DNA of 64,000 bases from Arthrobacter citreus (GCF_038405225.1 NZ_CP151657.1:682001-746000); one strand, 5' to 3'; shown: positions 1 to 8,090, counted from the stretch's first letter. Notes: generated from the sequence alone by a model not told the origin. A program made the numbers and translations.

Positions 1-987
1 CTGCCTGACGCGTCCAGTCCCGTCGCCGCCCTGGCCGCAGCCTTCCTGATGGGAGCCACCTGCCCCCAAGTGGGCCCGCTGGCCCGCGTGCGGTGGATGG
101 CGATGACCGAACGGAAGCGCTCCGCGGACTCCGCCGGCAGCCGCGACCTCGATACCGCCATGTCCTACGAGGGTACGGCCGACGAGCTCAGCTTTGTGCT
201 CGGCCCCGCCCTGGTCGGTCTGTTGGCTGCCGCCGTCGCACCGTGGCTACCGCTGGCCATTGCCGCGGTGCTGACGCTGAGCATGGTCAGCGCGTTCGCC
301 GTGCATCCCACAGTCCGTTCGGTCGTCCCGGCGCGGGCGGCACGGGCAGCCAAAGCAGCCAGTGATTCCGCCGCCGAAAAATCGGGCACGCCGGCCGAAC
401 CGGTGGCCGCCCAGCCCCGCGCTGACTGGCTGCTGATCGCGCTTCCCGTCCTCGGCATGGTGGCCATGGGCACGTTCTTCGGCGGAACACAGACGAGCCT
501 CACCGCTTTTGGCGGTCTCTTCAACGTTTCTTCCGCCGCCGGCCTGCTGTACGCGGTGATGGGCATCAGCTCGGCCGCAGCGGCTCTGTCCGTGGCTTTC
601 TGGCCGGAGCGTTTCACCGCTTCCGCCCGTTGGATGGTGTCAGCAGCCGCGATGGCTGCCTTCTCGGTGCTTCTGCTCTTCCCGGCAGACATTCCCACCA
701 TGCTGGTGGCACTCTTCGTCCTCGGAATTCCCGTGGGCCCCACCATGGTTAGCATCTTCGGGATTGGCGCCGTGGTTGCTCCCCGGCACCTGATGGGCAC
801 GGTCATGACCATGCTCGCCAGCGGAGTGGTCACTGGAACCGCCATTGGTGCCGCGCTGGCCGGACGGCTGGGGGACAGTTCCGGGCATCAGGCTGCGTTC
901 CTGGTGCCCGTGGGTGCCGCCGTCGTGCTGCTGATTCTCAGCCTGTGTGTCCGGTGGGCAGTAGCCTCCCGCCTGCGGCGAAAGTAG
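1..987 (+). CDS. MFS transporter, 5' truncated by window edge
   Basis: The reading frame is already open at base 1 and closes with TAG at 985-987, so only the C-terminal 328 or so residues are present. The protein is a run of hydrophobic helices rich in Ala, Gly, Leu and Val, with short charged loops (for example around KSGTPAEP and the ERF motif) and a basic end (RLRRK), as in drug- or sugar-efflux members of the major facilitator superfamily. No substrate motif is visible. An ATG at 49 lies in this frame, but the coding sequence upstream of it has the same character, so it is an internal Met rather than the start. The substrate is unknown; the family call is moderately sure. Confidence 0.75.
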   Translation: MPDASSPVAALAAAFLMGATCPQVGPLARVRWMAMTERKRSADSAGSRDLDTAMSYEGTADELSFVLGPALVGLLAAAVAPWLPLAIAAVLTLSMVSAFAVHPTVRSVVPARAARAAKAASDSAAEKSGTPAEPVAAQPRADWLLIALPVLGMVAMGTFFGGTQTSLTAFGGLFNVSSAAGLLYAVMGISSAAAALSVAFWPERFTASARWMVSAAAMAAFSVLLLFPADIPTMLVALFVLGIPVGPTMVSIFGIGAVVAPRHLMGTVMTMLASGVVTGTAIGAALAGRLGDSSGHQAAFLVPVGAAVVLLILSLCVRWAVASRLRRK

Positions 988-1101
988 GAGACACCGGCCG
1001 GGGACCAGACTGGCCGGCTGTCGGGGCGGCCCTCAGTTGCCTTAGTATCGAATCAAGCGCCGGAGTTTTCGGCGGAGCCGCAGCGGATGAGGAGACCCAC
1101 C

Positions 1102-1275
1102 ATGGGCAGCGAACAGAACGCCAACAAGGACCACTCCAAGGACGGCGAAAACACAACGGGACCCGAGGGAACCATTCCTGACACCAAGGATGGCGTCGCC
1201 GCAGCGTCCACCGATGAAGCGTCGAACTTCGAGCCCGAAGAAGATCAGGAGTCCGCAGAGGGCGGATCCAAGTAG
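1102..1275 (+). CDS. Small acidic hydrophilic protein, unknown function
   Basis: A 57-residue protein beginning MGSEQNANKDHS and ending AEGGSK, with many Glu, Asp, Ser and Thr, few hydrophobics and no predicted helix-forming membrane segment. It is probably disordered. The ATG at 1102 is preferred over the ATG at 1087 because GGAG at 1091-1094 sits 7 nt before 1102, whereas nothing suitable precedes 1087. A strong hairpin lies downstream (1325-1350), consistent with a monocistronic small gene. No family is recognised. It lies tail to tail with a Ser/Thr kinase gene and has many Ser/Thr, but any link is speculation. Confidence 0.6.
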   Translation: MGSEQNANKDHSKDGENTTGPEGTIPDTKDGVAAASTDEASNFEPEEDQESAEGGSK

Positions 1276-1324
1276 CAGGCTCAATCTGAAGCAGGACGCT
1301 TCGACACAAGCTGCAAGACAGAAA

Positions 1325-1350
1325 CCCGGACCGGGGATTCCCGGTCCGGG
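1325..1350. terminator. Bidirectional terminator hairpin
   Basis: Perfect 11-bp stem CCCGGACCGGG / CCCGGTCCGGG with loop GATT, followed on the plus strand by CTTCTATGTT. It lies between the convergent small acidic gene and the Ser/Thr kinase gene and could serve both. Confidence 0.75.
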
Positions 1351-1422
1351 CTTCTATGTTGTCCAGTGAACGTTGTTCAGTGAACGGTGCGCTGCGTGGT
1401 TGTCCGCGGCTGCCCGGCGGAG

Positions 1423-2370
1423 CTAGCCCAGGCTGGGGGCGTGGGTGGGCGGCAGCGGGATGTAGATGTTGCCCGTTGTGATCCCGCCGGTGACCATGTC
1501 ATCCGCCGCCGAATCAGGACCGTCAGCCGTCAGCGCCGGAACCTCGGCCTCCATGCCCAGTGAACGCAGCGCCGCCGCGGCGTCGTGCGCATCGGGCCGG
1601 GCGTCGACGGTTCTGGCGGTCATTGAGCGCAGCAGTTCCACCCACTCGGAACCCAGGTCCCCCGGGATCTCGGGGTCACGGACCAGGCGGGCGACGGCGG
1701 ACTCAACGATCGGACCCGGGAAGGCCTTCTCTCCGGTGAGGCACTCGAGGAGCACCAGCCCCAGGGAGTAGATGTCGGTCCGCGGATCGACGGCCCCGCC
1801 GAGCGCCTGTTCCGGACTGAGGTAGTTGGCGGTGCCTATGGTTGCGCCATGGGCGGTGGCGATGGTTGCCTCGGTCATCCGTGCGATGCCGAAGTCGGTG
1901 AGCTTGGGGTAGAGGCGGGTATCGTTCTCCGCCAGCGGATACAGGAGGATGTTGGCGGGCTTAACGTCCCGGTGGATGACGCCGTTGGAGTGCACGTAGT
2001 TCAGCGCGTCGGCGAGGTCCGCCCCCAGCGATGCTGTGGCGGCCGGACTCAGCGGCCCTGACTTCAGGGTCCGCCGCAGGTCCGGTCCGTCGACAAGCTC
2101 CATGACCAGGAAAGTGGAGGAGCGGCCGTCCTCATCCTGCATCATCCCGGCGTCCAGCAGGGTCACCAGTCCGGGATGGTTCAGCGTTGCGAGCAGAAGG
2201 GTTTCGGTCTGCTGGCGGCGGCTCTCATCGTCGTCGCTGACGTTGGGACGGAAGAGCTTGACCGCGACCTCGCGCCCAAGGTTCTGATCCACCGCACGGT
2301 AAACGGAGGCGGCGCCACCCGTGCCAATGAGCTCGGTGGTCCGGTATCGATTCCCCAGGAGTACATCCAC
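1423..2370 (-). CDS. Soluble serine/threonine protein kinase
   Basis: A 315-residue Hanks-type kinase. The Gly-rich loop (IGTGGAASVY, about residues 15-24), catalytic Lys in EVAVKLF (K38), HRDVKPAN catalytic loop (D135) and DFG (159-161) are all present, followed by SPEQ in the activation segment. So it should be active: ATP-dependent phosphorylation of Ser/Thr on proteins. Unlike PknA/PknB it ends about 40 residues after the kinase core with no transmembrane helix and no PASTA repeats, so it is cytoplasmic. The start is GTG at 2370, with a full AGGAGG 6 nt upstream. No cognate phosphatase or FHA protein is adjacent, so the target is unknown. Confidence 0.9.
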   Translation of the reverse strand: MDVLLGNRYRTTELIGTGGAASVYRAVDQNLGREVAVKLFRPNVSDDDESRRQQTETLLLATLNHPGLVTLLDAGMMQDEDGRSSTFLVMELVDGPDLRRTLKSGPLSPAATASLGADLADALNYVHSNGVIHRDVKPANILLYPLAENDTRLYPKLTDFGIARMTEATIATAHGATIGTANYLSPEQALGGAVDPRTDIYSLGLVLLECLTGEKAFPGPIVESAVARLVRDPEIPGDLGSEWVELLRSMTARTVDARPDAHDAAAALRSLGMEAEVPALTADGPDSAADDMVTGGITTGNIYIPLPPTHAPSLG

Positions 2371-2563
2371 GGGTGTCCTCCTAGAGGGTGTGTCGAGAAA
2401 CTAAAAGCGGCAGGGCATCCGGGTCTGTTGCTTACCACCGGACGCGGGGTTCAGAACATTTCATCAGCAGCCTGATTAATTTGATCCTAGCCTGCCCACC
2501 GCTCCACCATATCCCGCCACACCGGTGGATCCGGGCAGGGGAAGTCGGCTTTATCAAGACGTA

Positions 2564-2603
2564 ATATGTGCCTTCTCACCCGGATATGTGCCTTCTCACC
2601 CGG
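2564..2603. repeat. Perfect tandem duplication of 20 bp
   Basis: ATATGTGCCTTCTCACCCGG occurs twice head to tail with no spacer. It lies in the gap between the kinase promoter and the 3' end of the hydrolase gene and codes for nothing. A short palindrome AGTGCCC-C-GGGCACT at 2606-2620 follows at once and may act in termination of the minus-strand dehydrogenase operon. Confidence 0.9.
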
Positions 2604-2648
2604 GAAGTGCCCCGGGCACTGCCGCCGAGGCGCTTTTCCTGACCGGGC

Positions 2649-3449
2649 CTACCCGAGGAAGCTGATGGCCGCCTGCTTGAAGGCCCGGGACGTGACCGCG
2701 TTCGCGTGGGTGCGTGCCGGGAGCGGAAGCAGTTCCGCCTGTCCCGACAACCCGGCCAGCTCCGCGTTGCCGGCCGCGAAGGTATCAAGGTCTCCGGCCA
2801 CCAGCAGCAGCGGCATGGCCGGAACCGCCTCGGCGGGGACAAACAGCTCATCCTGGATGGCCTCCACCATGGACAGCAGCACGGGCAGGTCGTTGCCGGG
2901 CACCAGTGCAGCCATGCGCAGCAGTTCGGCAGTGGTTTCGTCGGCCACGTCCCCGGTTTCCCCGACGGCTGCGCGTGCCGCGGCCAGATCGAACGAGGCC
3001 AGGGGATCACCGGTGCCTGGTCCGCCGCCCAGGACCATGCGGTGGACCAGCTCGGGCTGGGTTGCGCCGAATTCCCAGGCCAGCCGGGCGCCCAGCGAAT
3101 AGCCAATAACGTCCACTCCGGTTTCCGGACGATCAGCGGCCAGGGGCTGCACACCCGCGTCCATCAGCAGCTGCAGCAGGTCAGCGCGGAGCCGGCTGGG
3201 GCGGTATGCATCCAGCTCCACCGGCGCAGCGCTCCGTCCGTGGCCTGGCAGGTCCACGGTGATCACCCTTCTGCCGGCAGCGGTCAGGGCGCTGACCCAG
3301 CCGGTATCGTGCCAGTTCAGCTGCGACGAGGACGCGAACCCATGCAGCAGAAGCACGGGGCGCGGGACCCGGGCTCCGCCGTCGGGCTCGATAAGTTCGG
3401 CGAAAAGCTGCGGGTCGGTGCCCTCGACGGCGTGGGTCCTCAGTTCCAT
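2649..3449 (-). CDS. Alpha/beta hydrolase, last gene of the 2-oxoacid dehydrogenase operon
   Basis: A 266-residue alpha/beta-hydrolase fold protein. LLLHGFASS (oxyanion region), the nucleophile elbow GYSLG (S118), LLVAGDLDTF with the likely acid, and the His in RTHANAV (about H248) give a plausible triad. There is no signal peptide. The gene begins 3 nt after the TAG of the lipoyl-domain gene and in the same frame (TAG GCC ATG), so the pair looks like the two halves of an AcoC-type E2: in acetoin dehydrogenase E2 proteins an N-terminal lipoyl domain is fused to an alpha/beta-hydrolase domain. Whether it acts as the acyltransferase or as an independent esterase/thioesterase cannot be told. The family assignment is sure; the substrate is not. 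Confidence 0.85.
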   Translation of the reverse strand: MELRTHAVEGTDPQLFAELIEPDGGARVPRPVLLLHGFASSSQLNWHDTGWVSALTAAGRRVITVDLPGHGRSAAPVELDAYRPSRLRADLLQLLMDAGVQPLAADRPETGVDVIGYSLGARLAWEFGATQPELVHRMVLGGGPGTGDPLASFDLAAARAAVGETGDVADETTAELLRMAALVPGNDLPVLLSMVEAIQDELFVPAEAVPAMPLLLVAGDLDTFAAGNAELAGLSGQAELLPLPARTHANAVTSRAFKQAAISFLG

Positions 3450-3452
3450 GGC

Positions 3453-3782
3453 CTAGTCCTCGTCCAGTGCGGCGGTCAGCCGGACGCGGCGGCGCGCCGG
3501 GGCCTCCTGCGGCACGGTTCCGACAATGCCGGCCGTGTTGTCCGGAACCTCAAAGATGATCAGCGGTTCGCCGACGTTGATTTTCTCGCCCGGCGAGCCG
3601 TAGATGCGCGCCACCCGGCCGGCCTGCGGTGACGGGAGCTCGAGAGCCGATTTGGACGTCTCCACCTCCACCAGCGGCTGGTTCCGCTCCACCTGGTCAC
3701 CCTCGGCCACCAGCCACTCCAGGACGGTGGCTTCGATCAGCCCCTCGCCGAGGTCGGGCAGGGGAAAGGAAATTTCAGCCAC
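3453..3782 (-). CDS. Stand-alone lipoyl-domain protein (E2-like fragment)
   Basis: A 109-residue protein consisting of a single biotinyl/lipoyl domain (ISFPLPDLGEGLIEATV at the N-terminus, lipoyl-lysine in ETSKSALELP, K44) and a short basic tail. It should carry lipoate and shuttle acyl groups from the E1 component. It lacks the peripheral-subunit-binding domain and the HxxxD acyltransferase domain of a normal E2 (usually 400-600 residues). The start is GTG at 3782, which overlaps the E1 beta stop by 8 nt (GTGGCTGA), implying translational coupling; GGAG lies 7 nt upstream. The in-frame TAG separates it from the downstream hydrolase. It may be a genuine separate subunit, or one half of an AcoC-like E2 split by a stop. 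Confidence 0.85.
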   Translation of the reverse strand: MAEISFPLPDLGEGLIEATVLEWLVAEGDQVERNQPLVEVETSKSALELPSPQAGRVARIYGSPGEKINVGEPLIIFEVPDNTAGIVGTVPQEAPARRRVRLTAALDED

Positions 3783-4869
3783 GTCGATACTCCAATACTC
3801 GCTGGATCCCGAACAGGATGCGGTCGATGTTCGGGATGTACTCGTCCTCCAGGTCACCTGAGGGATACGGTACGTCGAATCCCGTGACCCGCTCAACCGG
3901 AGCCCTGAGGGTGTCAAAGCAGCGTTCGGTCACCAGGGCGGCCACCTCGGCCCCCAGCCCGGAGGTCAGCGGAGCTTCATGCACGACGACGGCGCGCCGG
4001 GTGCGCGACACCGATGCAGCAAGGCCGGCGGCGTCGATGGGCTTGAGCCAGCGCAGGTCCAGGACCTCCACCTCGATGCCGTCCTCGGCCGCGAGCTCGG
4101 CCACCTGCAGGCAGCGCGCGACCATGGCACCCCAGGCGATCAGCGTGACGTGCTTGCCGGGACGGACCACCTTCGACCCCAGGGGAGTGCCGCCGTCGGA
4201 CGCGATGACTTCCCCCTTTTGCCAGTAGCGGGACTTCGGCTCCATGAAGATCACCGGGTCCGGACGGGCGGCGGCATGCTTGAGCAGGTGATAGGCCTCG
4301 TGCGGGCTCGACGGCGATACCACCAGCAAGCCGGGGACATGGGCAAAGAGCGCCTCAAGGGATTCACCGTGGTGCTCCGGGGCACGGATGCCGCCGAAGC
4401 TGGGCACCCGCAGCGTGACGGGCATGGGCAGCGTTCCCCGGCTGCGGTAGTTCATCCGTGCCAGCTGCGTGATGATCTGGTTCACCGCGGGGTAGGCGAA
4501 GCCGTCAAACTGCACTTCGGGAATGGGATGGAACCCGGCCATGGCCAGGCCCACGGACATGCCAAGAATGCCCGATTCGGCCAGCGGGGTATCCAGGACG
4601 CGGTCCGCGCCGAAGCGCCGCTGCAGCCCGTCGGTGATGCGGAAGACGCCGCCGAGCAGGCCCACGTCCTCGCCCAGGACCAATGCCTTCGGGTCCTGTT
4701 CCAGGATTTCCGCGAGCGCGCGGTTCAGCGCGGCCTGCATGGACAGGGTCTCGGCGGCCCCGGAACCGGCGGGGGCGGGAGCGGCGGCGGACTGCTGCTG
4801 GGCGGCCGTGTCCCCGGTGTTGTCCTGCGCGGCGGCCAGATCCGATCTGCCCGTCAACTGGTCAGTCAT
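3775..4869 (-). CDS. 2-oxoacid dehydrogenase E1 component, beta subunit (BkdB/PdhB-like)
   Basis: A 364-residue transketolase-type E1 beta. Characteristic stretches are GEDVGLLGGVFRIT, DTPLAESGI, EVQFDGFAYPA, and the C-terminal transketolase domain with DLRWLKPID. With E1 alpha it should form the alpha2-beta2 thiamin-diphosphate enzyme that decarboxylates a 2-oxoacid and acylates the lipoyl domain. The ATG at 4869 is chosen because it overlaps the E1 alpha stop (ATGACTGA) and has GGAAGGAA upstream. The first 40 residues are a low-complexity Ala/Gln/Pro-rich extension not needed for the fold. The sequence resembles branched-chain 2-oxoacid dehydrogenase more than E. coli-type pyruvate dehydrogenase, but acetoin or pyruvate cannot be excluded. 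Confidence 0.88.
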   Translation of the reverse strand: MTDQLTGRSDLAAAQDNTGDTAAQQQSAAAPAPAGSGAAETLSMQAALNRALAEILEQDPKALVLGEDVGLLGGVFRITDGLQRRFGADRVLDTPLAESGILGMSVGLAMAGFHPIPEVQFDGFAYPAVNQIITQLARMNYRSRGTLPMPVTLRVPSFGGIRAPEHHGESLEALFAHVPGLLVVSPSSPHEAYHLLKHAAARPDPVIFMEPKSRYWQKGEVIASDGGTPLGSKVVRPGKHVTLIAWGAMVARCLQVAELAAEDGIEVEVLDLRWLKPIDAAGLAASVSRTRRAVVVHEAPLTSGLGAEVAALVTERCFDTLRAPVERVTGFDVPYPSGDLEDEYIPNIDRILFGIQRVLEYRRG

Positions 4870-5959
4870 GTTCGGATTCCTTCCGCCAGGCGCTGGCCTG
4901 GTCCTTGAGCTGTTGCGTGGTTTCGGCGAACACAAACTCGAACATCTCCGCCCCGGGACGGGGCTTCAGTTCCTGCACCCCTTGGCGGATGGCCTCGGCG
5001 GCTGCCACGGCATCAGCGTGGGCGGTGTCCAGGAAGTCCTGGCCGGCGTGCCCGGCTGAAAGCAGCTGATCGGCCAGGAGCGCCACGGGGTCGGTCCCGG
5101 CGTCGCGCCGTTCGTCCTCGAGCATCCGGTAGCGGCCGGGGTCGTCACTGGTGGAATGGGGGCCGCGGCGGTATGTCATGGCTTCGATCAGCACCGGCCC
5201 GAGGCCGGCCCGGGCGTGGGCCAGCGCCTCGCGGGTCGCCTGGACTACGGCGGTGACGTCGTTGCCGTCAACGGTCAGGGCTTTCATGCCGTATCCGGCA
5301 GCCCGCGCCGCCACGGTCCCGCCGGCCACTTGGGCCTCGGTGGGCAGCGAGATCGCCCACCCGTTGTTCTGCACGAAGAAGACCACGGGAGCCTTGAGCA
5401 CGGCGGCGAAGTTCATCGCTTCGTGGATGTCGCCCTGGGAACTGGCGCCGTCGCCGAAGTAAGTCAGGGCAGCGGCCAATCCTTCTGCCGGAGCGCCGCC
5501 GCCGGTTGCCCCGCTGCCGGCCGATGCCCCGCCGTCGGTTGCGCCGCCGTCGGCCTGCGCCGTGAGCCGCTGGCCGTGCGCCCAGCCCACCGCGTGCAGC
5601 ACTGAACCGCCCACCACCGCCTGGATAGGCGCCAGCCGGGTGGTTACGGGGTTGTACAGGCCGCCGTGCCAGGACGCCTTGTGGGTGGCCATGTACTCAA
5701 CCATGTCCACACCCAGGGTCAGCGCGGTGCCCATTTCCCGGTAGGTGGGGAAGATGAAGTCGCGGCCGGCGTCCATCGCGAAGGCGCTGCCCACCTGCGC
5801 GGCTTCCTGTCCGAGTTCCGGGGCGTAGCCGGGGATGATGCCCTGGCGCTGCCAGGCGACAGCGGCCAGGTCGAGCTGGCGCACAGAGGTAAGCAGCCGG
5901 TACAGCCGGCGCAGTTCGTCGCCGGAAAGATCCGGGATCGTGGATGTGACTAAGACCAT
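4862..5959 (-). CDS. 2-oxoacid dehydrogenase E1 component, alpha subunit (BkdA/PdhA-like)
   Basis: A 365-residue E1 alpha. The thiamin-diphosphate motif is GDGASSQGDIHEAMN ... NNGWAIS, and the phosphorylation-loop region YRRGPHSTSDDPGRYR is typical of branched-chain 2-oxoacid dehydrogenase E1 alpha. A Gly/Ala-rich insert (about residues 155-180) precedes the cofactor motif. It is the first gene of a tightly overlapped operon E1 alpha-E1 beta-lipoyl-hydrolase; no E3 is present in the window. The ATG at 5959 is preferred to upstream alternatives: TAGGTT at 5967-5972 (minus strand) lies 7 nt before it, suggesting a leaderless transcript, and no Shine-Dalgarno is seen. The exact substrate is inferred. 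Confidence 0.88.
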   Translation of the reverse strand: MVLVTSTIPDLSGDELRRLYRLLTSVRQLDLAAVAWQRQGIIPGYAPELGQEAAQVGSAFAMDAGRDFIFPTYREMGTALTLGVDMVEYMATHKASWHGGLYNPVTTRLAPIQAVVGGSVLHAVGWAHGQRLTAQADGGATDGGASAGSGATGGGAPAEGLAAALTYFGDGASSQGDIHEAMNFAAVLKAPVVFFVQNNGWAISLPTEAQVAGGTVAARAAGYGMKALTVDGNDVTAVVQATREALAHARAGLGPVLIEAMTYRRGPHSTSDDPGRYRMLEDERRDAGTDPVALLADQLLSAGHAGQDFLDTAHADAVAAAEAIRQGVQELKPRPGAEMFEFVFAETTQQLKDQASAWRKESEHD

Positions 5960-5966
5960 AGGTCGA

Positions 5967-5972
5967 AACCTA
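5967..5972 (-). promoter_or_regulatory. Candidate -10 box of the E1 operon (leaderless type)
   Basis: TAGGTT on the minus strand, 7 nt before the ATG of E1 alpha. Without a ribosome-binding site this spacing places the transcript start at or next to the start codon. Confidence 0.45.
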
Positions 5973-6157
5973 GCTCCCGGGCTTCGGCGCTGCAATCAGC
6001 GCGCCGGAGAGTGCACAGGATGTCATTATTTGTTCCGGGTAAGCCGCGAAGGCTATACAAACTGTGCCCTCGGGTTCGGCGGCGCCCCGGCTGCAGGGCC
6101 GTCGGAGAAAAGTTCGCTGAGCGTCCGGGTGCCGCAATTCATGTCCCCAATCCACTG

Positions 6158-6186
6158 TTGAACGGGCGGTGTACCGGTATTATGCT
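6158..6186 (+). promoter_or_regulatory. Promoter of the LTA-synthase/OpgB-like gene
   Basis: TTGAAC at 6158-6163 and TATGCT at 6181-6186 with a 17-bp spacer, a near-consensus housekeeping promoter. Transcription would start near 6193, about 70 nt before the chosen ATG at 6262. Confidence 0.6.
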
Positions 6187-6261
6187 TCACATGCCCGAAA
6201 ACGGGTTGGATGTCAAGGGTGTTTGGCGCAAACGCGGGCATCGGGAACGCGAGGGGTTGTC

Positions 6262-7812
6262 ATGTCTGGCCGGATTTTTCACTTGACCCGACGGGGTGGC
6301 GCCGTCATGGGACAAATCCTGGTCTATTTGCTGATCTGGGCCGGACTTGCGCTGCTGATCGCCGCCTTTGGCATCCGTTTCTTTTGGGGCGAAATTTCCG
6401 TCAACCAAATGCTCCTGAATCTTGTCTCCGTGGAAACCGACGGTGGGGGCGGGTCCATCGTGTGGCTCGGCATCCTGGGGATTGGCGTTGTGCCCCTGCT
6501 CATCACCGTTTCCATCGCGCTGCTGCACCGCCGCCGCAAGCGCCGCCTCCGCAGGGGTGCGCCCGCCCGCCCGCGCCATTACCGCTGGATCATGCGCAGC
6601 ATCTCCACCGTTCTCGTGGGCGCCGTCGTTATCGGAGGCACCACGGCCTTCGCCAGGACAGTGGGAGTTGCCGACTACATCAAGGCCGCGAACTCTCCGT
6701 ACAACATTGGCGACTATTTCGTGGAGCCAACCGTCACCGGTGATGAGCAGAAGCGCAACCTGGTCCTGATCTATCTCGAATCCGGCGAGCAGACCCTCGC
6801 GGATGACCAGCTCTTCGAAAAGGATGCCTTCGCGCCCCTCAAGGAAGTCACCAGCACCACGGATGGCTGGGCCAGCGTGGAGAATTTCAAGCAGTACCAG
6901 GGTGGGGGCTGGACCATGGCCGGTCTCGTCTCGACCCAGTGCGGCATCCCGTTGAAGGGTGTGGGTTCCGGGGGCAGCAGCGAGGCTGGGGAGCTCGAGG
7001 AGGACGGTGACACTTACCTGGGCGGGTCCACCTGCCTCGGCGACGTCCTGTCGCAGCACGGCTACACCAATGTGTTCCTGGGCGGTGCCAACTCATCTTT
7101 CGCCGCCAAGGACACGTTCCTGGGCAGCCACGGCTATTCGGAGCAGATGGGCCTCAACGACTGGCGGGCCGCCGGTGAGCTGGAGGAGGACTTCCGCAGC
7201 GACTGGGGCCTCAGCGACGAGCGGCTCATGGCCAACGCCGCGGAAAAGATCGATGAACTGCATGCGGAGTCGGAAAGAACCGGTCAGCCGTTCAACCTCT
7301 CTCTGCTGACCTTGGACACCCATGAGCCGGTGCACGTTTATGACTACTGCGATGTGGACACCCAGAACGAGGTCACCTCGGTGTTCTCCTGTTCCATGAC
7401 CCAGGTGGCCGCATTCGTGGAGTACATGAAGGACAAGGGGTATCTCGAGGACACCGCCGTGGTGATCATGGGCGACCACCTCAAGCACATGAGTGCCGGT
7501 GATGCCTTCCACGAGCAGCTGGATTATCACGGCAACCGTACGGTGTTCAACCGGATCTGGATCCCGGGCGGTGCCGCGGACCGCACGCTGCGTCCCGGCA
7601 TCGACCAGCTGAGCATGTTCCCCACCATCTTGGAGGCCGCAGGGCTGACCGTGAAGGACCATGAAGCCGGTCTGGGTGTCTCAGCCTTTACCTCGGATGT
7701 CCCTGCGGACTCGGCTCAGGCCATGGAGCCTGAGGCCTACGGCGAACTGCTGGACTCGCTTTCCCCGCGGTTCTACGCGGATGCCTGGTTCGCCAAGGAA
7801 CTGATGCGCTAG
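6262..7812 (+). CDS. Membrane-anchored LTA-synthase / phosphoglycerol transferase family protein
   Basis: A 516-residue protein: three N-terminal transmembrane helices (about residues 16-40, 66-92 and 111-132) followed by an extracellular sulfatase-fold domain. The family's metal and catalytic residues can be seen: the Glu in LVLIYLESGEQT, the nucleophilic Thr in GGGWTMAGLV, and the Asp-His of IMGDHLKHM. Members move phosphoglycerol from lipid head groups onto polymers (LtaS) or osmoregulated glucans (OpgB); the layout here is closer to OpgB/MdoB. The ATG at 6262 is chosen for the GAGGGG 5 nt upstream; an internal ATG at 6307 would remove only a basic N-terminal tail. It stands alone, but the TagF-type enzyme at 57.5 kb works on a related polymer chemistry. 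Confidence 0.85.
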   Translation: MSGRIFHLTRRGGAVMGQILVYLLIWAGLALLIAAFGIRFFWGEISVNQMLLNLVSVETDGGGGSIVWLGILGIGVVPLLITVSIALLHRRRKRRLRRGAPARPRHYRWIMRSISTVLVGAVVIGGTTAFARTVGVADYIKAANSPYNIGDYFVEPTVTGDEQKRNLVLIYLESGEQTLADDQLFEKDAFAPLKEVTSTTDGWASVENFKQYQGGGWTMAGLVSTQCGIPLKGVGSGGSSEAGELEEDGDTYLGGSTCLGDVLSQHGYTNVFLGGANSSFAAKDTFLGSHGYSEQMGLNDWRAAGELEEDFRSDWGLSDERLMANAAEKIDELHAESERTGQPFNLSLLTLDTHEPVHVYDYCDVDTQNEVTSVFSCSMTQVAAFVEYMKDKGYLEDTAVVIMGDHLKHMSAGDAFHEQLDYHGNRTVFNRIWIPGGAADRTLRPGIDQLSMFPTILEAAGLTVKDHEAGLGVSAFTSDVPADSAQAMEPEAYGELLDSLSPRFYADAWFAKELMR

Positions 7813-7861
7813 CGCGGTGCGGCCTTCCGCCGCAACGCGGCTAGGCGTAGTTAGGCGTCTG

Positions 7862-7941
7862 AAACCGCGCTAAACCTCGTTAAACCCGGCTGAACCTCGC
7901 CAAATCTCGTTCAACCTCCTCAAACCCGGCTGAACACGGGT
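7862..7941. repeat. Eight degenerate 10-bp tandem repeats
   Basis: Eight consecutive decamers with no gaps, such as AAACCTCGTT and AAACCCGGCT; the third and seventh copies are identical and the array also reads as two 40-bp units. It lies 50 bp after the OpgB-like stop codon and before the small basic gene. The period of 10 places each A-run on the same helix face. No protein reading of it is credible. Confidence 0.9.
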
Positions 7942-7986
7942 GACGGAAGGAACCTGCAGGGAGCGTGCGGGCGAAAAGGCCGCGAT

Positions 7987-8064
7987 TCGACACCTCCCGC
8001 CGTGACCACTTTTGCGCCCGGACTGGCTTTTATTTTTTTACCGGGTATGGTCGTGAGGTGTCGA
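7987..8064. promoter_or_regulatory. Long-range inverted repeat enclosing a T-rich tract, upstream of small basic gene
   Basis: TCGACACCTC (7987-7996) and GAGGTGTCGA (8055-8064) are perfect 10-bp complements 58 nt apart; the loop contains a run TTTTATTTTTTTA, striking in this GC-rich DNA. It ends 14 nt before the Shine-Dalgarno of the small gene, so it may be a structured leader, a terminator for the upstream gene, or a paired operator. Confidence 0.45.
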
Positions 8065-8090
8065 TGCTGTTTCTTTCAGAGGAGCCTAAA

